Source: Paulinella micropora (Eukaryota; Cercozoa; Imbricatea; Euglyphida). Taken from it: a stretch of 54,630 nucleotides of DNA. A program made the position numbers and the translations under genes. Below are positions 38,223-48,097 of the stretch, piece after piece. Below the pieces are notes generated by a model. The model was given only the letters and a program-made list of their open reading frames with translations. It ran no database searches and was not told the origin of the DNA. Positions within the stretch are counted from its first letter, which is position 1. Each line of letters starts with the position of its first letter. Location: NCBI GenBank assembly GCA_009731375.1, contig BJOX01000077.1, forward strand, positions 188,698 to 243,327, read 5' to 3'.

Positions 38223-38583
38223 CGGGCGGGATGGATGCCTACCACTAAAGGAAGTGTGGGTGGGTGAGCACTTGGCCGAACTACTCGTGTCCGGACCTAA
38301 GATGATGCTCGATGTGTATACGTTGGTGTTGCGCAAGGATTCGCCTTACGTCACTCGGGCGGTGGTCCCGGATGTGAAGGAGGAGGAGAAGGACGCCCTT
38401 TTGTACTTCGACACGGAAGACTCGGTGATCCGGTTCCAATCGGGATCGACGGAGGAACAGCAAGCTGCCTTCTGGACCACCAACAAGGCAAGAAAGAAGG
38501 AGTGGATATGGGACTACTTCATCGGATATTTCATGATCCCGCTGCCGCAAAGTTGCAAGCCATTGCCCAAGCCCATGACATAA
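38221..38583 (+). pseudogene. Copia-B protease C-terminal part
   Basis: The frame continues the protease (LKEVWVGEHLAELLVSGPKM is the strand region after the flap) and runs into the linker to integrase. It overlaps the preceding frame by a one-base shift. Confidence 0.68.
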
Positions 38584-38691
38584 AACTAGTGAACGTCAAC
38601 AAAGACGTTAGTAAGGAGTGTCCGGAGTGTCCGGAGTGTCCGGCGGGCGGAGCCCAAAAGACGCCTCATCGCACAGGCGAATGGAACTAGA

Positions 38692-39066
38692 ATGAAGGAG
38701 AAGGGTGAAGGCTGGTTGGTGGACACCTTAGCACTGTTGGCAAGACCTCTACTTAACGGAGAGCGATGCCTCACGGCAATGGTAGAGGACACCGTGGGAT
38801 ACACCAACTTGGAGCTTCTCCTGAACGCGGAGATGCAGCGGCAGTCCGTGGTGGCAAGCAAGGTGTTCCGGATGAGCAGGACTCAGACGGGAAACCGGGT
38901 TAAACAAATACGGGGAGACGGCACTTATCAGAGATCGCAAGTCTTTAATGACCTGATCGAAAGTGTCGGGGTGCGCCCGCGATACGCGGTTAGGAACGAT
39001 CCCAACAAGCGGGCTCTAGTGGAAGTCTCGCAGAAGCATATCTGGGCGGGGCGAGGAAGCTACTGA
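38692..39066 (+). pseudogene. Copia-B integrase core
   Basis: Recognisable parts are RCLTAMVEDTVGYTNLELL, IRGDGTYQRSQVFNDLIESVG (second catalytic Asp) and KRALVEVSQKHIW (catalytic Glu region). The first catalytic Asp and the zinc region are not visible upstream; a TGTCCGGAG microsatellite at about 38620-38640 occupies that interval. Confidence 0.75.
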
Positions 39067-39089
39067 AGAGGGCACAGCTGCCATATTAT

Positions 39090-40064
39090 GTGTACTTGGG
39101 CTACGCGCTACTGCACGTTGGGCTACTGCATAACCTGACGCCGCCATCGGGAGGCAAAGAGCCGCGACTACTCACCATGTTCCCTTACGAGAAAAACGTG
39201 GACTGGCTGTCGTTGCTGCACACCTTTGGATGCCTCTGTCATGCGGTGCTTGACAAGAAGTACCATGGGCTGCGAAAGGAGGAGGACCGCTCCTTACCCG
39301 CCGCGTGGATGGGGTTGGACTTGGAGACCTCCGTGCACGTGGTTTTAGTCCAGGGGGAGATCAAGCGTTGGCGCGACGTAGTCAACTTTGACGAGAATCA
39401 ACCGGCATGGCCCATCCTAGTACAGATTTGGAAGGCGGCCGGGTTGAAGGTGGACGAGGCCCAAGGTGCTCCGATCAACAATGATCTGGAGGAACTATTC
39501 GTCAAACCGGAAGGGGCGCAAGACAGCGATCGCATAGCTGTGGTCAAAGAAGAAAAGGAGGAAGGAACGCTGAGGCAGCCGGAGCCGGAGGAGCAAACGG
39601 ACGAGACGCGGGAGGTGACTCGTGGTCTGATCGTAGAAGTGCCGGCAAAGGATTGGGGCTGGAATTGGGCAAAGAAGACCTACGGCCCAGAATGGAAGAG
39701 TAAGACTCGGAAGGGCGCAGTAGAAGGAGAATGCGATCCCATTCGGAGAGGGAAAAAGCTGCAGCCGGCCCATTTCGTGCGGTTCGAGGAGAAGGAGACC
39801 GAAAATGAAGTGGAAAAGATGCTAGACACGGAAATCCTGAAATGGGCAGTACGTGAGCGGGCACTGGCGGCTACCTTTACTCGTCCGGTGGCGGAGAAGG
39901 AAGCTACCGCTTCGGGAAAGTTTGAAGACGCACGAGCGCAAGAAATAGCAACCCTGTGGGCGCAAGGATGCTTTAGGAGGAGAAGAGGGAGTCAGTGCCG
40001 GAACGCGACTTGTGCCGTGGTCGGTACGCAGACGCGACAAAGGAATCGGGTGGAAAAGTGCTAA
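39090..40064 (+). pseudogene. Copia-B integrase C-terminus and Tudor-like insert
   Basis: Residues 1-105 are the integrase C-terminal part (LLHTFGCLCHAVLDKKYHG, SVHVVLVQGEIKRWRDVVNF). An acidic linker follows. Residues 183-257 hold the domain shared with Copia-A (see 39636-39860). RT then begins, but a frameshift near 40000 moves it to the next frame. Confidence 0.78.
39636..39860 (+). other. Tudor/Agenet-like domain between integrase and RT
   Basis: VPAKDWGWNWAKKTYG, then W-x-S-x2-R-x-GAV, then PAHFVRFEE and EVEKMLDTEILK align with Copia-A 25844-26065 over the whole length, with a few inserted residues after the HFVRF strand. Survival in two diverged elements implies past selection on this block. 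Confidence 0.58.
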
Positions 40065-40351
40065 AGTACAAGAGCCGACTGGTGGCGAAGGGATACTCCA
40101 TGGTACAAGGAGAGCACTACGGGCCACGAACTTTTCCGACCCCATGCACCATGACTATCCTTGGCTTCTTCATGCTGGTGACTTTCTACGACCTAGTGTT
40201 GGGCAAGTTTGATGTGGGCACTGCCTACATAAAGGCTGAAGTAGAGGAGGCGGGAATGCGGCCCACCTATCTGGTCCCACCCTTTGGCTTTGAAGAGGAA
40301 GGGTACGTGTGGGAAATGGTAAGGGCGCTGTACGGTCGACCGGATGCCTGA
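39995..40351 (+). pseudogene. Copia-B reverse transcriptase, fingers and first palm part
   Basis: KYKSRLVAKGYSMVQGEHY and GKFDVGTAYIKAEVEE (first catalytic Asp region) are followed by YLVPPFGFEEEGYVWEMVRALYG, as in copia RT. A stop follows RPDA, where copia elements normally continue LKQAPRxW-like; one base shift leads to the next frame. Confidence 0.85.
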
Positions 40352-40363
40352 AGAAAATGGTGG

Positions 40364-40804
40364 ATGCAAGTGCTAGTACCGTTCATGGCATCACAAGGTT
40401 TTGAGCAGCACAAGGCGTTTCCGTGTTTCTTCTTCCGCTGGCGTTCGGGGATGAGTAAGCCTGACATCGGGTTCGTGCATGTAGACGACATCATGATGGG
40501 CTTCAGCGACGAGGAGGCAAAGGAGCAGTTCCGGGCGGCGGGCGAAAGCCGCTTTAAGGTGTTCAAAAGTGAACCGCCAACGGGAGTGGTGGGGATCGAC
40601 ATTGAGGATGGCCGGCATCCGGAGTTGGGGCGAACCGTCAAGTTATTCCAGGAAACTTTTATCAAGGAGGCGAGCGAGCGGCTCAAAACAAAGGACTTAG
40701 CGTCTGTTGATTCGCCGTGGCTAATGCCGGGGTGCCGTGTGGGAGTCCCGAGTGTACTGGAAGAATATCGCCTTACCACATATGTGGAATACTCATCTGG
40801 GTGA
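40364..40804 (+). pseudogene. Copia-B reverse transcriptase, catalytic VDD part
   Basis: FVHVDDIMMGFSDEEAKEQF is the catalytic box, with His in place of the usual Tyr before VDD. GVVGIDIEDG and KLFQETFIKEASERL follow as in copia RT. The frame ends where SVxLYLT/TRPD-type sequence should continue. Confidence 0.85.
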
Positions 40805-40850
40805 GGGTGACGAGGCATGACATGCTAGGGCCGGTGGCTGAGATGGCGCG

Positions 40851-41520
40851 CTATACTTCAAGGAGTTCCCCTTCCGAGAGGCGGAACAAGTGATGCGGTA
40901 CCTTCAGGGCACCGCGCGGCGAGGGGTTCGTTTCTACCAAAAGGAAAGTACGCGCCTGACGTCCTACCCGGACGCTAATTGGAAGGGCGACTGGGGCGAT
41001 CGCAGGGCTCGACTGGCCGTAATTCACTTCATGCTTGGTGATTTGGTAAATCCGGTGTGTAATGCAACGCACCATTACAGTGGAATTGCCGAAGCCGCGT
41101 GGGCCGCGTAGCAAGGAAAGGAGGGAGAAGCTGCTGGCGAAGCAGCAAGACCTGCAAGCGGAGGCGGTGGGGACCCCACCGCCACCTGAGGAAAAAATGC
41201 CGAAGGGACATGTTCGCATGGAAGCGCCTCCGGAGGAGTCAACCTGCCAGGCGGAGATCTACGCGATTGACGCGTGCCTGCATGGCCAGGAAAAGATCGC
41301 AAACTTTAGCAACGGGATCACCGGAGGCAGAGTGGCCAAAGACTTGGCCAAGCAAGGGTGGGGTAAGCCACCTGTGGTGTACGAGGATAACAAGGGGGCT
41401 ATTGTCTGGCAACCACCAACATCTACCGTCAGAAGTTGGACCACATCGATCTGCGCTATGCCTACTTCAACGCGATGATATTGGCGGGAAAGGCGGTTTT
41501 GGAGAAGATTAGTTCCCCGG
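40851..41520 (+). pseudogene. Copia-B RNase H, truncated
   Basis: Two overlapping frames (to about 41111 and from about 41062) carry REAEQVMRYLQGTARRGVRFY, YPDANWKGD (catalytic Asp), STCQAEIYAIDAC (catalytic Glu) and VVYEDNKGAIVW. The DHIDLRYAYFNAMILAGKAVLEK segment (about 41440-41505) is in a third frame. The usual ADxLTK end and any 3' LTR are missing; the sequence runs straight into the opposite-strand pseudogene. Confidence 0.8.
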
Positions 41521-44326
41521 ACAACTACTGTTGCATCGGCAGCTGACCGGTATAATACACACCAGTAGCTCCTCCCGCTGCCGACTGCAATTGCATTGGG
41601 GGAAAGCTTCCCTGGCCCCCACTATAAGCATTTGCACCAACATAAGGGGCATTCCCCATACCCGCACCCTCCTGTAGGTACCGATTAGAGCCAGGACGCT
41701 CCCTCGACCTTGATCGATCGCGATCCCGATCTCGCAGCGTTGACCGTGCACGCTCCCTCGAGCTACGCTCTCGGTTGTAGCCTCCCCGATCGCCATCATA
41801 GCGAGATCGCCCTCCCGATTCACGATCGTTACGGCCACCATCACTTCGACGACCCCGCGATCGCGAAGGCTGCGTCGGTCAGCCGACCGTGCTCTCTCTC
41901 GACGCTCATCTGAGCTCGTCGCCGTTCCCTTGTATGCCCAAGAAGGATCCTCCATAGGGTGCCCCAACTTGTTAGGGTCGTCCCTACCAAACGTTGCCGG
42001 TGCATCACCCTCGTACAAAGTGATTGGATTCCAGACGTTGTACTTTTCCCATGGACCTTTAGCATGAGGTGCATTCCCCGGATCGATCCATCCTTTCGCC
42101 TCGTAAGCCTTCTTATCCCTCTTAAGAAGGTTGCCGAGCTCCTCCCTGTACTTGCCCGTATCAAGGAGCTCTCTGACAGGACCCACAGGGTAATCGCGAC
42201 GTACCATTTCCAAGACCTCTTTCTGTACCGAGGCATCCCAACGATCCGGATGAAACTTATCACAAGAAGCTTGACACATGGCTCCCGTCTTAAGCCATAA
42301 AGCCGCAGCTTTCTTCATACAAAGGGCTCGTCCAGCCCTCTTATTGAAGGCAGGCCAAGGCCTGTCGTTTCGACCCATCCCTGGACCATTACGATGACCA
42401 CCCGTTCCGTAGTACTGAGGACCCCTACGCGAGTATCCCTGGCCCCAGTAAACTTCGTCATCGTTAGGTTCCAATGGGCCCCCGTTGCTGATTTCCTTGA
42501 GGGGAAGATTGAGGCTGAGGGCCCGTATATTTCCATCCATCAACAATGGTTTTCTGCACGCATCGCAGTGCTCGACCAACCATGTGTCCTCAACGACCCA
42601 TATTTCCGGACTGGCGTCTACATTGTCCACCCTCATGGACGACCATAACTCCGTGTTACTTTGGCGCTCCTTGACAAACTTAGGGAAAGTGGGGTTCTCT
42701 TTGTCGAAGAGGACCTCAGCTACCGCCTTAAAGGCCTCCGCCCTTGAGAGTATGATAGCCATGTCCATCACTCTCTGAAATGCATAGTGCAACACTGGCT
42801 TCTTTGCCAGCATCCACTTGGCTTCATTCTTGAGCTGATCCATCTCCTGAGCCTTCGACGCAAAAGAATGGAAATTCTTTTTGTTCCTGAGCATGAGACC
42901 TATGCTCTCCACACACATAGCATCCGATCTCAATTGAGCTGTTCTCAGTGAGTGCTCCATTCCTCACTCTTCGAGATCCATTCGTTGTCAACAGCCGATT
43001 GAAAGCGAAAAAACCTGTTCGCCAAGATGGCAACCTCCTCGGGCAGTATAATGCCTGCCGAACGACAGAATCAACGCAATTCTGCCAGCCAAGCACGAAT
43101 ATCAGCAACATGTTTCGTGTCCAACGTCTTGTTGACATCAATGGAGAAAGCCGTTTGATATTCCAAGAGATGATCCACGTCTTTCTGATGTCGTTCCACC
43201 GTACGACGTCCTTCTTCCTCGTTCCCCTCAAGCTTACGAGCCCAAGAGGAGACCTTGGACTTTCTGCGAGCATCTTGCTGATTCCATGCAACAGCAAAAT
43301 CAGCAAAAGCTTTGGCCATGAAAGCAATCGAATCCCAGAAGTTGCCCCACCGTGTCAAGCTTCTGAGCAGCTGACACAGAAGCCCAAGTGGGAAGATTCC
43401 CAGCTTGATCCTTTGTGCTCCACAAGACATCCATTGGGTCGAAGAGTTTCGTGAGAACCTCGTCCATAGAGACGACGTTCACCGATACGCCCAGAGAACG
43501 AAAAATGAGATTTCCGATTGCGTACACAGTGGATGACACTGCTTCCCACACTCGACCATGAAAAACAGCGAAATTTTGCACTGCATCCCACTTGGGATGT
43601 CCCTCTTCTAAGACCTCCCAAGCATGCCAGCAAGCAATCAAGTCATACAAAGGTTGCCCATGTTGCTTGTAAAGTCCTTGAAAAGTCCCCCACTCAAGGC
43701 AACAACGTTCCACACCTCCGTTTGCACTCTTCTTCCCGTTGCAAAATTGAAGTCCACCAGTTTGTCGGTAGAAGCCATAACTCTGGACGCAGCCAGCCTC
43801 TCAGGCGTCCAGTATGGAGTTCCCATCCCCACAGCTTCTGAGATGTGGACAAGCATCTCAGCTGCGACTAGAACATTAGCCACTGTAGTCTGTCCCACGC
43901 AATCGACAACCACACATCCCACCGACCTCCTGGAACATTTCCCAAGGCATCTACGACTGTCTTGACAGTTTGAGCTGCCCTTATCGACGGCAGTTGATCA
44001 GCCCAACTGTCCCCAGTCAGACGAGCTTGCCAAATCGCCTGTAAATCGTCCATAAGACGATCAGGTGTTCCAACGAGCACAGGAGCAGCCCCTCCTGAGG
44101 ACAAAGAACTCATACCCAAGGCTGGTGTCAGCCCCATCCTCCGTAGGCCGACCGACAGAGGCATCCTCAGGCCTACGACACTACCACCCAAATGTGTAGC
44201 ATACGGACTTCCTAGCATCCTCCTCCTCTTCTGCAATGATATTAATAACATGTAAGGGTAAGAGAAGGACAGAAAGATTAGACGCAAACAGAAGGCACAC
44301 AACGCACACACGCAACACTGTCCCAA
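41509..44326 (-). pseudogene. unidentified gag-like protein, several frameshifts
   Basis: Overlapping minus-strand frames (44326-43868, 43922-43638, 43713-43300, 43327-42824, 42960-41509) appear to be one broken protein of about 900 residues. The N-terminal part is helical and hydrophobic (YDLIACWHAWEVLEEGHPKW). The last part has a Cys/His motif (RALCMKKAA...GAMCQASCDKFHP, C-x14-C-x3-C-x3-H) resembling a degenerate CCCH finger. An Arg/Asp/Ser tail and a Tyr/Gly/Asn-rich segment flank it. It starts about 65 bp inside the right inverted repeat, as a gag would after an LTR. The family is not recognised. Confidence 0.5.
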
Positions 44327-44389
44327 AAGCTTATGTGATATGTCTGTGTCTCCTTGCTACCTTGTTCAAGTCAAAACCAGACGTGTGCA

Positions 44390-44719
44390 CTCCTATTCTT
44401 AAGAGGTAGGACAGTATAAATGATATTAGAAACCGGTTTCACGTCTCCCAGGCGTCCCCAGTTGACTAGCTAACCAGCTCCACAAGAACTTTAATATAAT
44501 TTCCCTCACAACAGACAGCCCGCCAAACAACCAAAACAGATGACGAGAGCTCTAAGCCTTTAAATTTCAGGTGTCCATACAGGTCATATTGGCATAGGTG
44601 CCACCAATGCCACACATACCAGAAAATACACCCTTTTTCCGTACTAACTACTAACTGACAATATTAACTAACGTGTTAACCGGTTGTATTAATACCATCA
44701 CCTAGTTCACTTCCCAAGC
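44390..44719 (-). repeat. 330-bp inverted repeat, right copy
   Basis: The reverse complement matches 32736-33068 from GCTTGGGAAGTGAACTAGG to TAGGAG. No shared short direct repeat is seen just outside the two copies. Confidence 0.85.
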
Positions 44720-46145
44720 CCCCCCTTGATGACATTAATACCCACACACACACACCCTTACACTTAACTTATCCTTTGTGCGTTCCAACGTTCAAGGTTG
44801 CGCAATCCTTCCCACGATCTTGGAGTAATTTAGTCCCCGCTGCCGCTTGGTATTGGCATCTCCGTAGACGGGGTTTGGGCAACCGGTACAGCAGTACTTT
44901 GTGCCTGTGGCTCTCTGAATTGGAACACCGGTCTGAATTGGAACAGAGCTTTATTACGCTGAATTGGAACATGAGTCTAAATGTTACGGCAGAGAGGTGG
45001 GCTCGAAACTTCCGTTATCACGCTCGTCCAGAGTGGGACAGCGCGGTGCAAGACGAAGAGTTCAGATGTCACAAAGCTACAAAGCCATCGGACTATATAT
45101 CCACTCTCGACACTGTTACCCACGGTGGGAGCAAGTGTACGAATATGAACTCGGGGACATAATGCAAAAACTAACGACCAACCACGGTCGTCGATCCGAC
45201 CGTTCGAACTATCTGATGACGAACGGCGAATGATCTGCATCCAACTCGATCACGAGCGCGACGATCCATCCTCCGACCAACCAGAGGGGCGGTACCGCTC
45301 ATCCTTCCAGTCCAGCACAGAGGACGATTTCGTCCGATACGTGGAGGAAGACGAGAGAGATGTGTTTTGAGACCCTCCAATAGGGGTTGTATACCTTCCT
45401 AGACACTTCCAAAAATAACTTCAAGCTGGCTCTACACAATTGTATATATATATACAAAAAGTCCACCGAGGACAAAAAAAACTAAACAAACATCTAGACT
45501 GGCAAAGCGCCCGTTCATTCCAACAATGGACGACCTACGGGCAAGTTTGTTATCCATATATAGCTAACAAATTTGTTCATAGGTGGACTCCTATTCGGGC
45601 CCGAGTGCCTTCTGTCTAATCAGGGGATCCGTAGCGCACTGTGAGGGTATGTCCGCAATCTGTCCGCTAAAGGCTAAATTGTGATTATATACTTTTCTCC
45701 ACCCCAAGGGATCCGGGACGCAACTTTGAGAATACATTCATCCCAGCCTACCACCAATAGGTCAGCTTGGGTGAAGGTATTTTTACGTCCTGGCCCCGAT
45801 TAACCTCCGCCCCATCCAGGGAGCCCATGGAGCGACCAACATGCCATGTCTACGAATACCTACATCCCAGCACCAAGTAGACCTTCCGTCCCACCCGGGG
45901 AACCAAGGGAGCGTCACTAGAGGTGAGTTAGCTGATCTTGCCAAACGACAATGAGATGGTTCAACTCGACTCTCGTCCGACCAAGGACATCCAAGGAGAG
46001 TTGCTGGGTGTATGAGGCAAGGTTGCGTCGAAAAGGATGCGACTTTACTTCAGACCCCAGGACGTACTTACCGTATATCCGACCAGAGCCAAGAAGTTAC
46101 TCCTCACATTCGGATGACAAGGGTCATCAAGGGGGGGGGGGGGAG
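44720..46145. other. possible 3' internal region of a Gypsy-like element
   Basis: About 1.4 kb ends in a poly-G tract that precedes an LTR-like repeat. Two short frames on the plus strand (about 44776-45162 and 45233-45370) look protein-like but match no family I know. A triplet of GAATTGGAACA units lies at 44925-44970. Degenerate ACATCCCAGC...AAGTAGACC-type repeats occur at 45740-45910. Confidence 0.35.
46131..46145 (+). promoter_or_regulatory. poly-G purine tract before LTR
   Basis: A run of about 13 G followed by AG abuts TGTAGAGCG. It fits a polypurine tract priming plus-strand synthesis of an LTR element. Confidence 0.55.
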
Positions 46146-46738
46146 TGTAGAGCGAAATTCAAAATTCAAATTTGATAATTAAATTCAAAATCAAATTCGA
46201 ATTTCGCACATGTTCCGAAATCCAAATCATTCGGAGTAACGCCTACAGTTACATTTGCTTCCTTCAATCGCCTATCTGATTCCTAGAAGGAAGAAAAGCC
46301 ATCAAACTAGAGCCAAACCTCGACAGCCCACATATTCCTACCGCTCACATTTACCTCTCTACTCCTAATCAATAGGGGTTATCGGTATAAACGGGGGGAT
46401 TGTAGGCGCAAATAGGTAAATATGTGCTACTTTATTAATACCCCGTGTCGGTCCAGACACAATAAGAGATTGTTCATATTAATAACACTCTTAACCGGAT
46501 AATGGTAATATTACTAAAAAGGTCCGTTACCCTTTTAGGTCAGAATATATTATTGTTAGACCAGACAACGGGAACTGGCTGGTGTTTGCCTTGGTTGTTT
46601 TTGGGCTTCGCTAGTCTCCCACATTTTCCCACCATCTTTGATCTTTATTTATATAAGTGAAGAGGATTGGGTTACTGGCGAAGTTGTTGAATTTGGTTGA
46701 GTAAAAGGATAGGCATCAATAAATATATTTTTTTGACA
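46146..46738 (+). repeat. Gypsy-like LTR, about 593 bp
   Basis: It begins TGTAGAGCG and ends TTTTGACA, fitting TG...CA. Inside are a TATA-like TTTATATAAG (46648-46657) and AATAAA (46718-46723) near the end. An inverted GCGAAATTC/GAATTTCGC lies at the start. No second copy is in the window, so pairing cannot be tested; it may be a 3' LTR whose element lies to the left, or a solo LTR. Confidence 0.5.
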
Positions 46739-47024
46739 TCGAACCGGCAAAACTATCAGCAAGTGGCACACTGTCCAATACAGCCAGCACCCCCTGGAGA
46801 GTCAAAGTTCCCTCCACGCCTCGCGGGGAAACTTGAATCTTATCTATACTATGCCTAAAAACTTTTATCATAGCTGCAACTTCTTTCGTTTTCCAGTCAT
46901 TAGGGTTAGGACAGAGTAGTAAAGTTGGGCTCTCTGTGCCACAGGAGTGACAATTCAACAGCATAAAGCTGTTCGCCTGTCGACAAGCACTTTTAGTGCA
47001 AGTCCATCGCGGCAGCGTTCGCAT
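46739..47024 (-). pseudogene. Cys-containing fragment interrupted by the LTR
   Basis: The minus-strand frame starts MRTLPRWTCTKSACRQANSF and has C-x4-C...C-x2-C...C spacing, ending abruptly at the LTR edge (the last six codons are LTR sequence). It may be an exon or older element disrupted by the insertion. The family is not recognised. Confidence 0.35.
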
Positions 47025-47059
47025 GACTGCTCGCTTCGCCTAGTCACAGAGACAGAACA

Positions 47060-47061
<2 letters not shown>

Positions 47062-47114
<53 letters not shown>
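47062..47114. repeat. (CT)n microsatellite
   Basis: About 53 bp of CT lies 3' of the Cys fragment. GTAGTAAAGTTGGGCTCTCT occurs both at about 46916 and right after the tract at about 47118. Confidence 0.9.
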
Positions 47115-47116
<2 letters not shown>

Positions 47117-47172
47117 GGTAGTAAAGTTGGGCTCTCTCAAGATATGTCGACCCGCCTTTGATATTTGTGTCA

Positions 47173-47231
47173 CGGCAGCAATGTGACACGCGCATCTGAA
47201 TCAATATGATGATGCGCGCGTCACATTGCCG
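47173..47231. repeat. foldback repeat, about 21-24 bp arms
   Basis: Arms 47173-47196 and 47211-47231 (CGGCA...ATGTGAC-R-CGCGCATC) pair except for a 3-nt bulge and one mismatch, with a 14-nt loop. No target duplication or coding is apparent. Confidence 0.75.
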
Positions 47232-47265
47232 ACGAGCATCGTTTCGCGAGGAGACTCTATTCCCT

Positions 47266-47636
47266 CAGATTTCAATGCTTGCATTGAAATTTCCCTGCAG
47301 CGAGCATTGAAATTTCAATGTATGCATTGAAATCACTTTTCACCTTTCAATGCATTCATCAAAATTTCAATGCATCCTGCATTGGAATTTCAATGCATGC
47401 ATTGAAATCAATTTTCAGATTCCTATGCATGCATTGAAATTCCAATGCAGGATGCATTGAAATTTCAATGCATGCATTGAAAAGCTGAAAAATGATTTCA
47501 ATGCATGCATTGAAAGCTGAAAAATGATTTTAATGCATGCATTGAAATTTCAATGCATGATGCGTTGCATTCTCAATGCAAGCGTTGAAAGGTGAAAAGT
47601 AATTTCAATGCATGCATTAAAATTTCAATGCATCCT
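47266..47636. repeat. palindromic repeat array, TTTCAATGCATGCATTGAAA family
   Basis: Many copies of the 20-bp perfect palindrome and its halves alternate with short spacers such as GCTGAAAAATGA. Related arrays occur at 49793-49876 and 50272-50636. Confidence 0.92.
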
Positions 47637-47824
47637 CATGGGGTGACGGTGTTCCACGCCATGTCATCCAGCTGTTTACCACATTTTTTACGCAGCCAAG
47701 CCACACACCTCTTGCCATAGTAAATAGTAATACATTGCCCCAAAAAAATCAGCAACAAAGAAAAAAGAACAACCACTCCCCTACTTCCAATCGCGACACA
47801 GTTTGGCTGAGAGCTATGCTGCGC

Positions 47825-47826
<2 letters not shown>
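47637..47826 (-). CDS. possible exon, unrecognised protein
   Basis: The minus-strand frame encodes ITIYYGKRCVAWLRKKCGKQ and onward to about 47637, with hydrophobic sequence before it. It is bounded by a poly-C run and gap on one side and the palindrome array on the other. It could be a further exon of the minus-strand gene upstream; I cannot place its splice sites. Confidence 0.3.
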
Positions 47827-47919
<93 letters not shown>

Positions 47920-47929
47920 NNNNNNNNNN
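47827..47929. other. poly-C run of about 90 bp and 10-N gap
   Basis: A C homopolymer of this length next to a 10-N gap (47920-47929) is more likely a sequencing or assembly artefact than biology. Confidence 0.85.
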
Positions 47930-48097
47930 TCGAGCGTTCGGCCCGAGTCTTATCCTCATCTACAACCTGCCGACCACCATAACCCATGATGGGTGTGTGT
48001 GGCTTGTCACACCCACAGCCTCCCCATCTGACTCTCGTGTTTAGGCACTACCACAGCACATAGTCCTGCCTCGCCCGCATCGACGAGGGACAAGAAA

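Noticed and set aside
41710-42300. Plus-strand frames opposite the gag-like pseudogene
   Set aside because: The minus-strand frame is longer, carries a Cys/His motif and continues across several overlapping frames.
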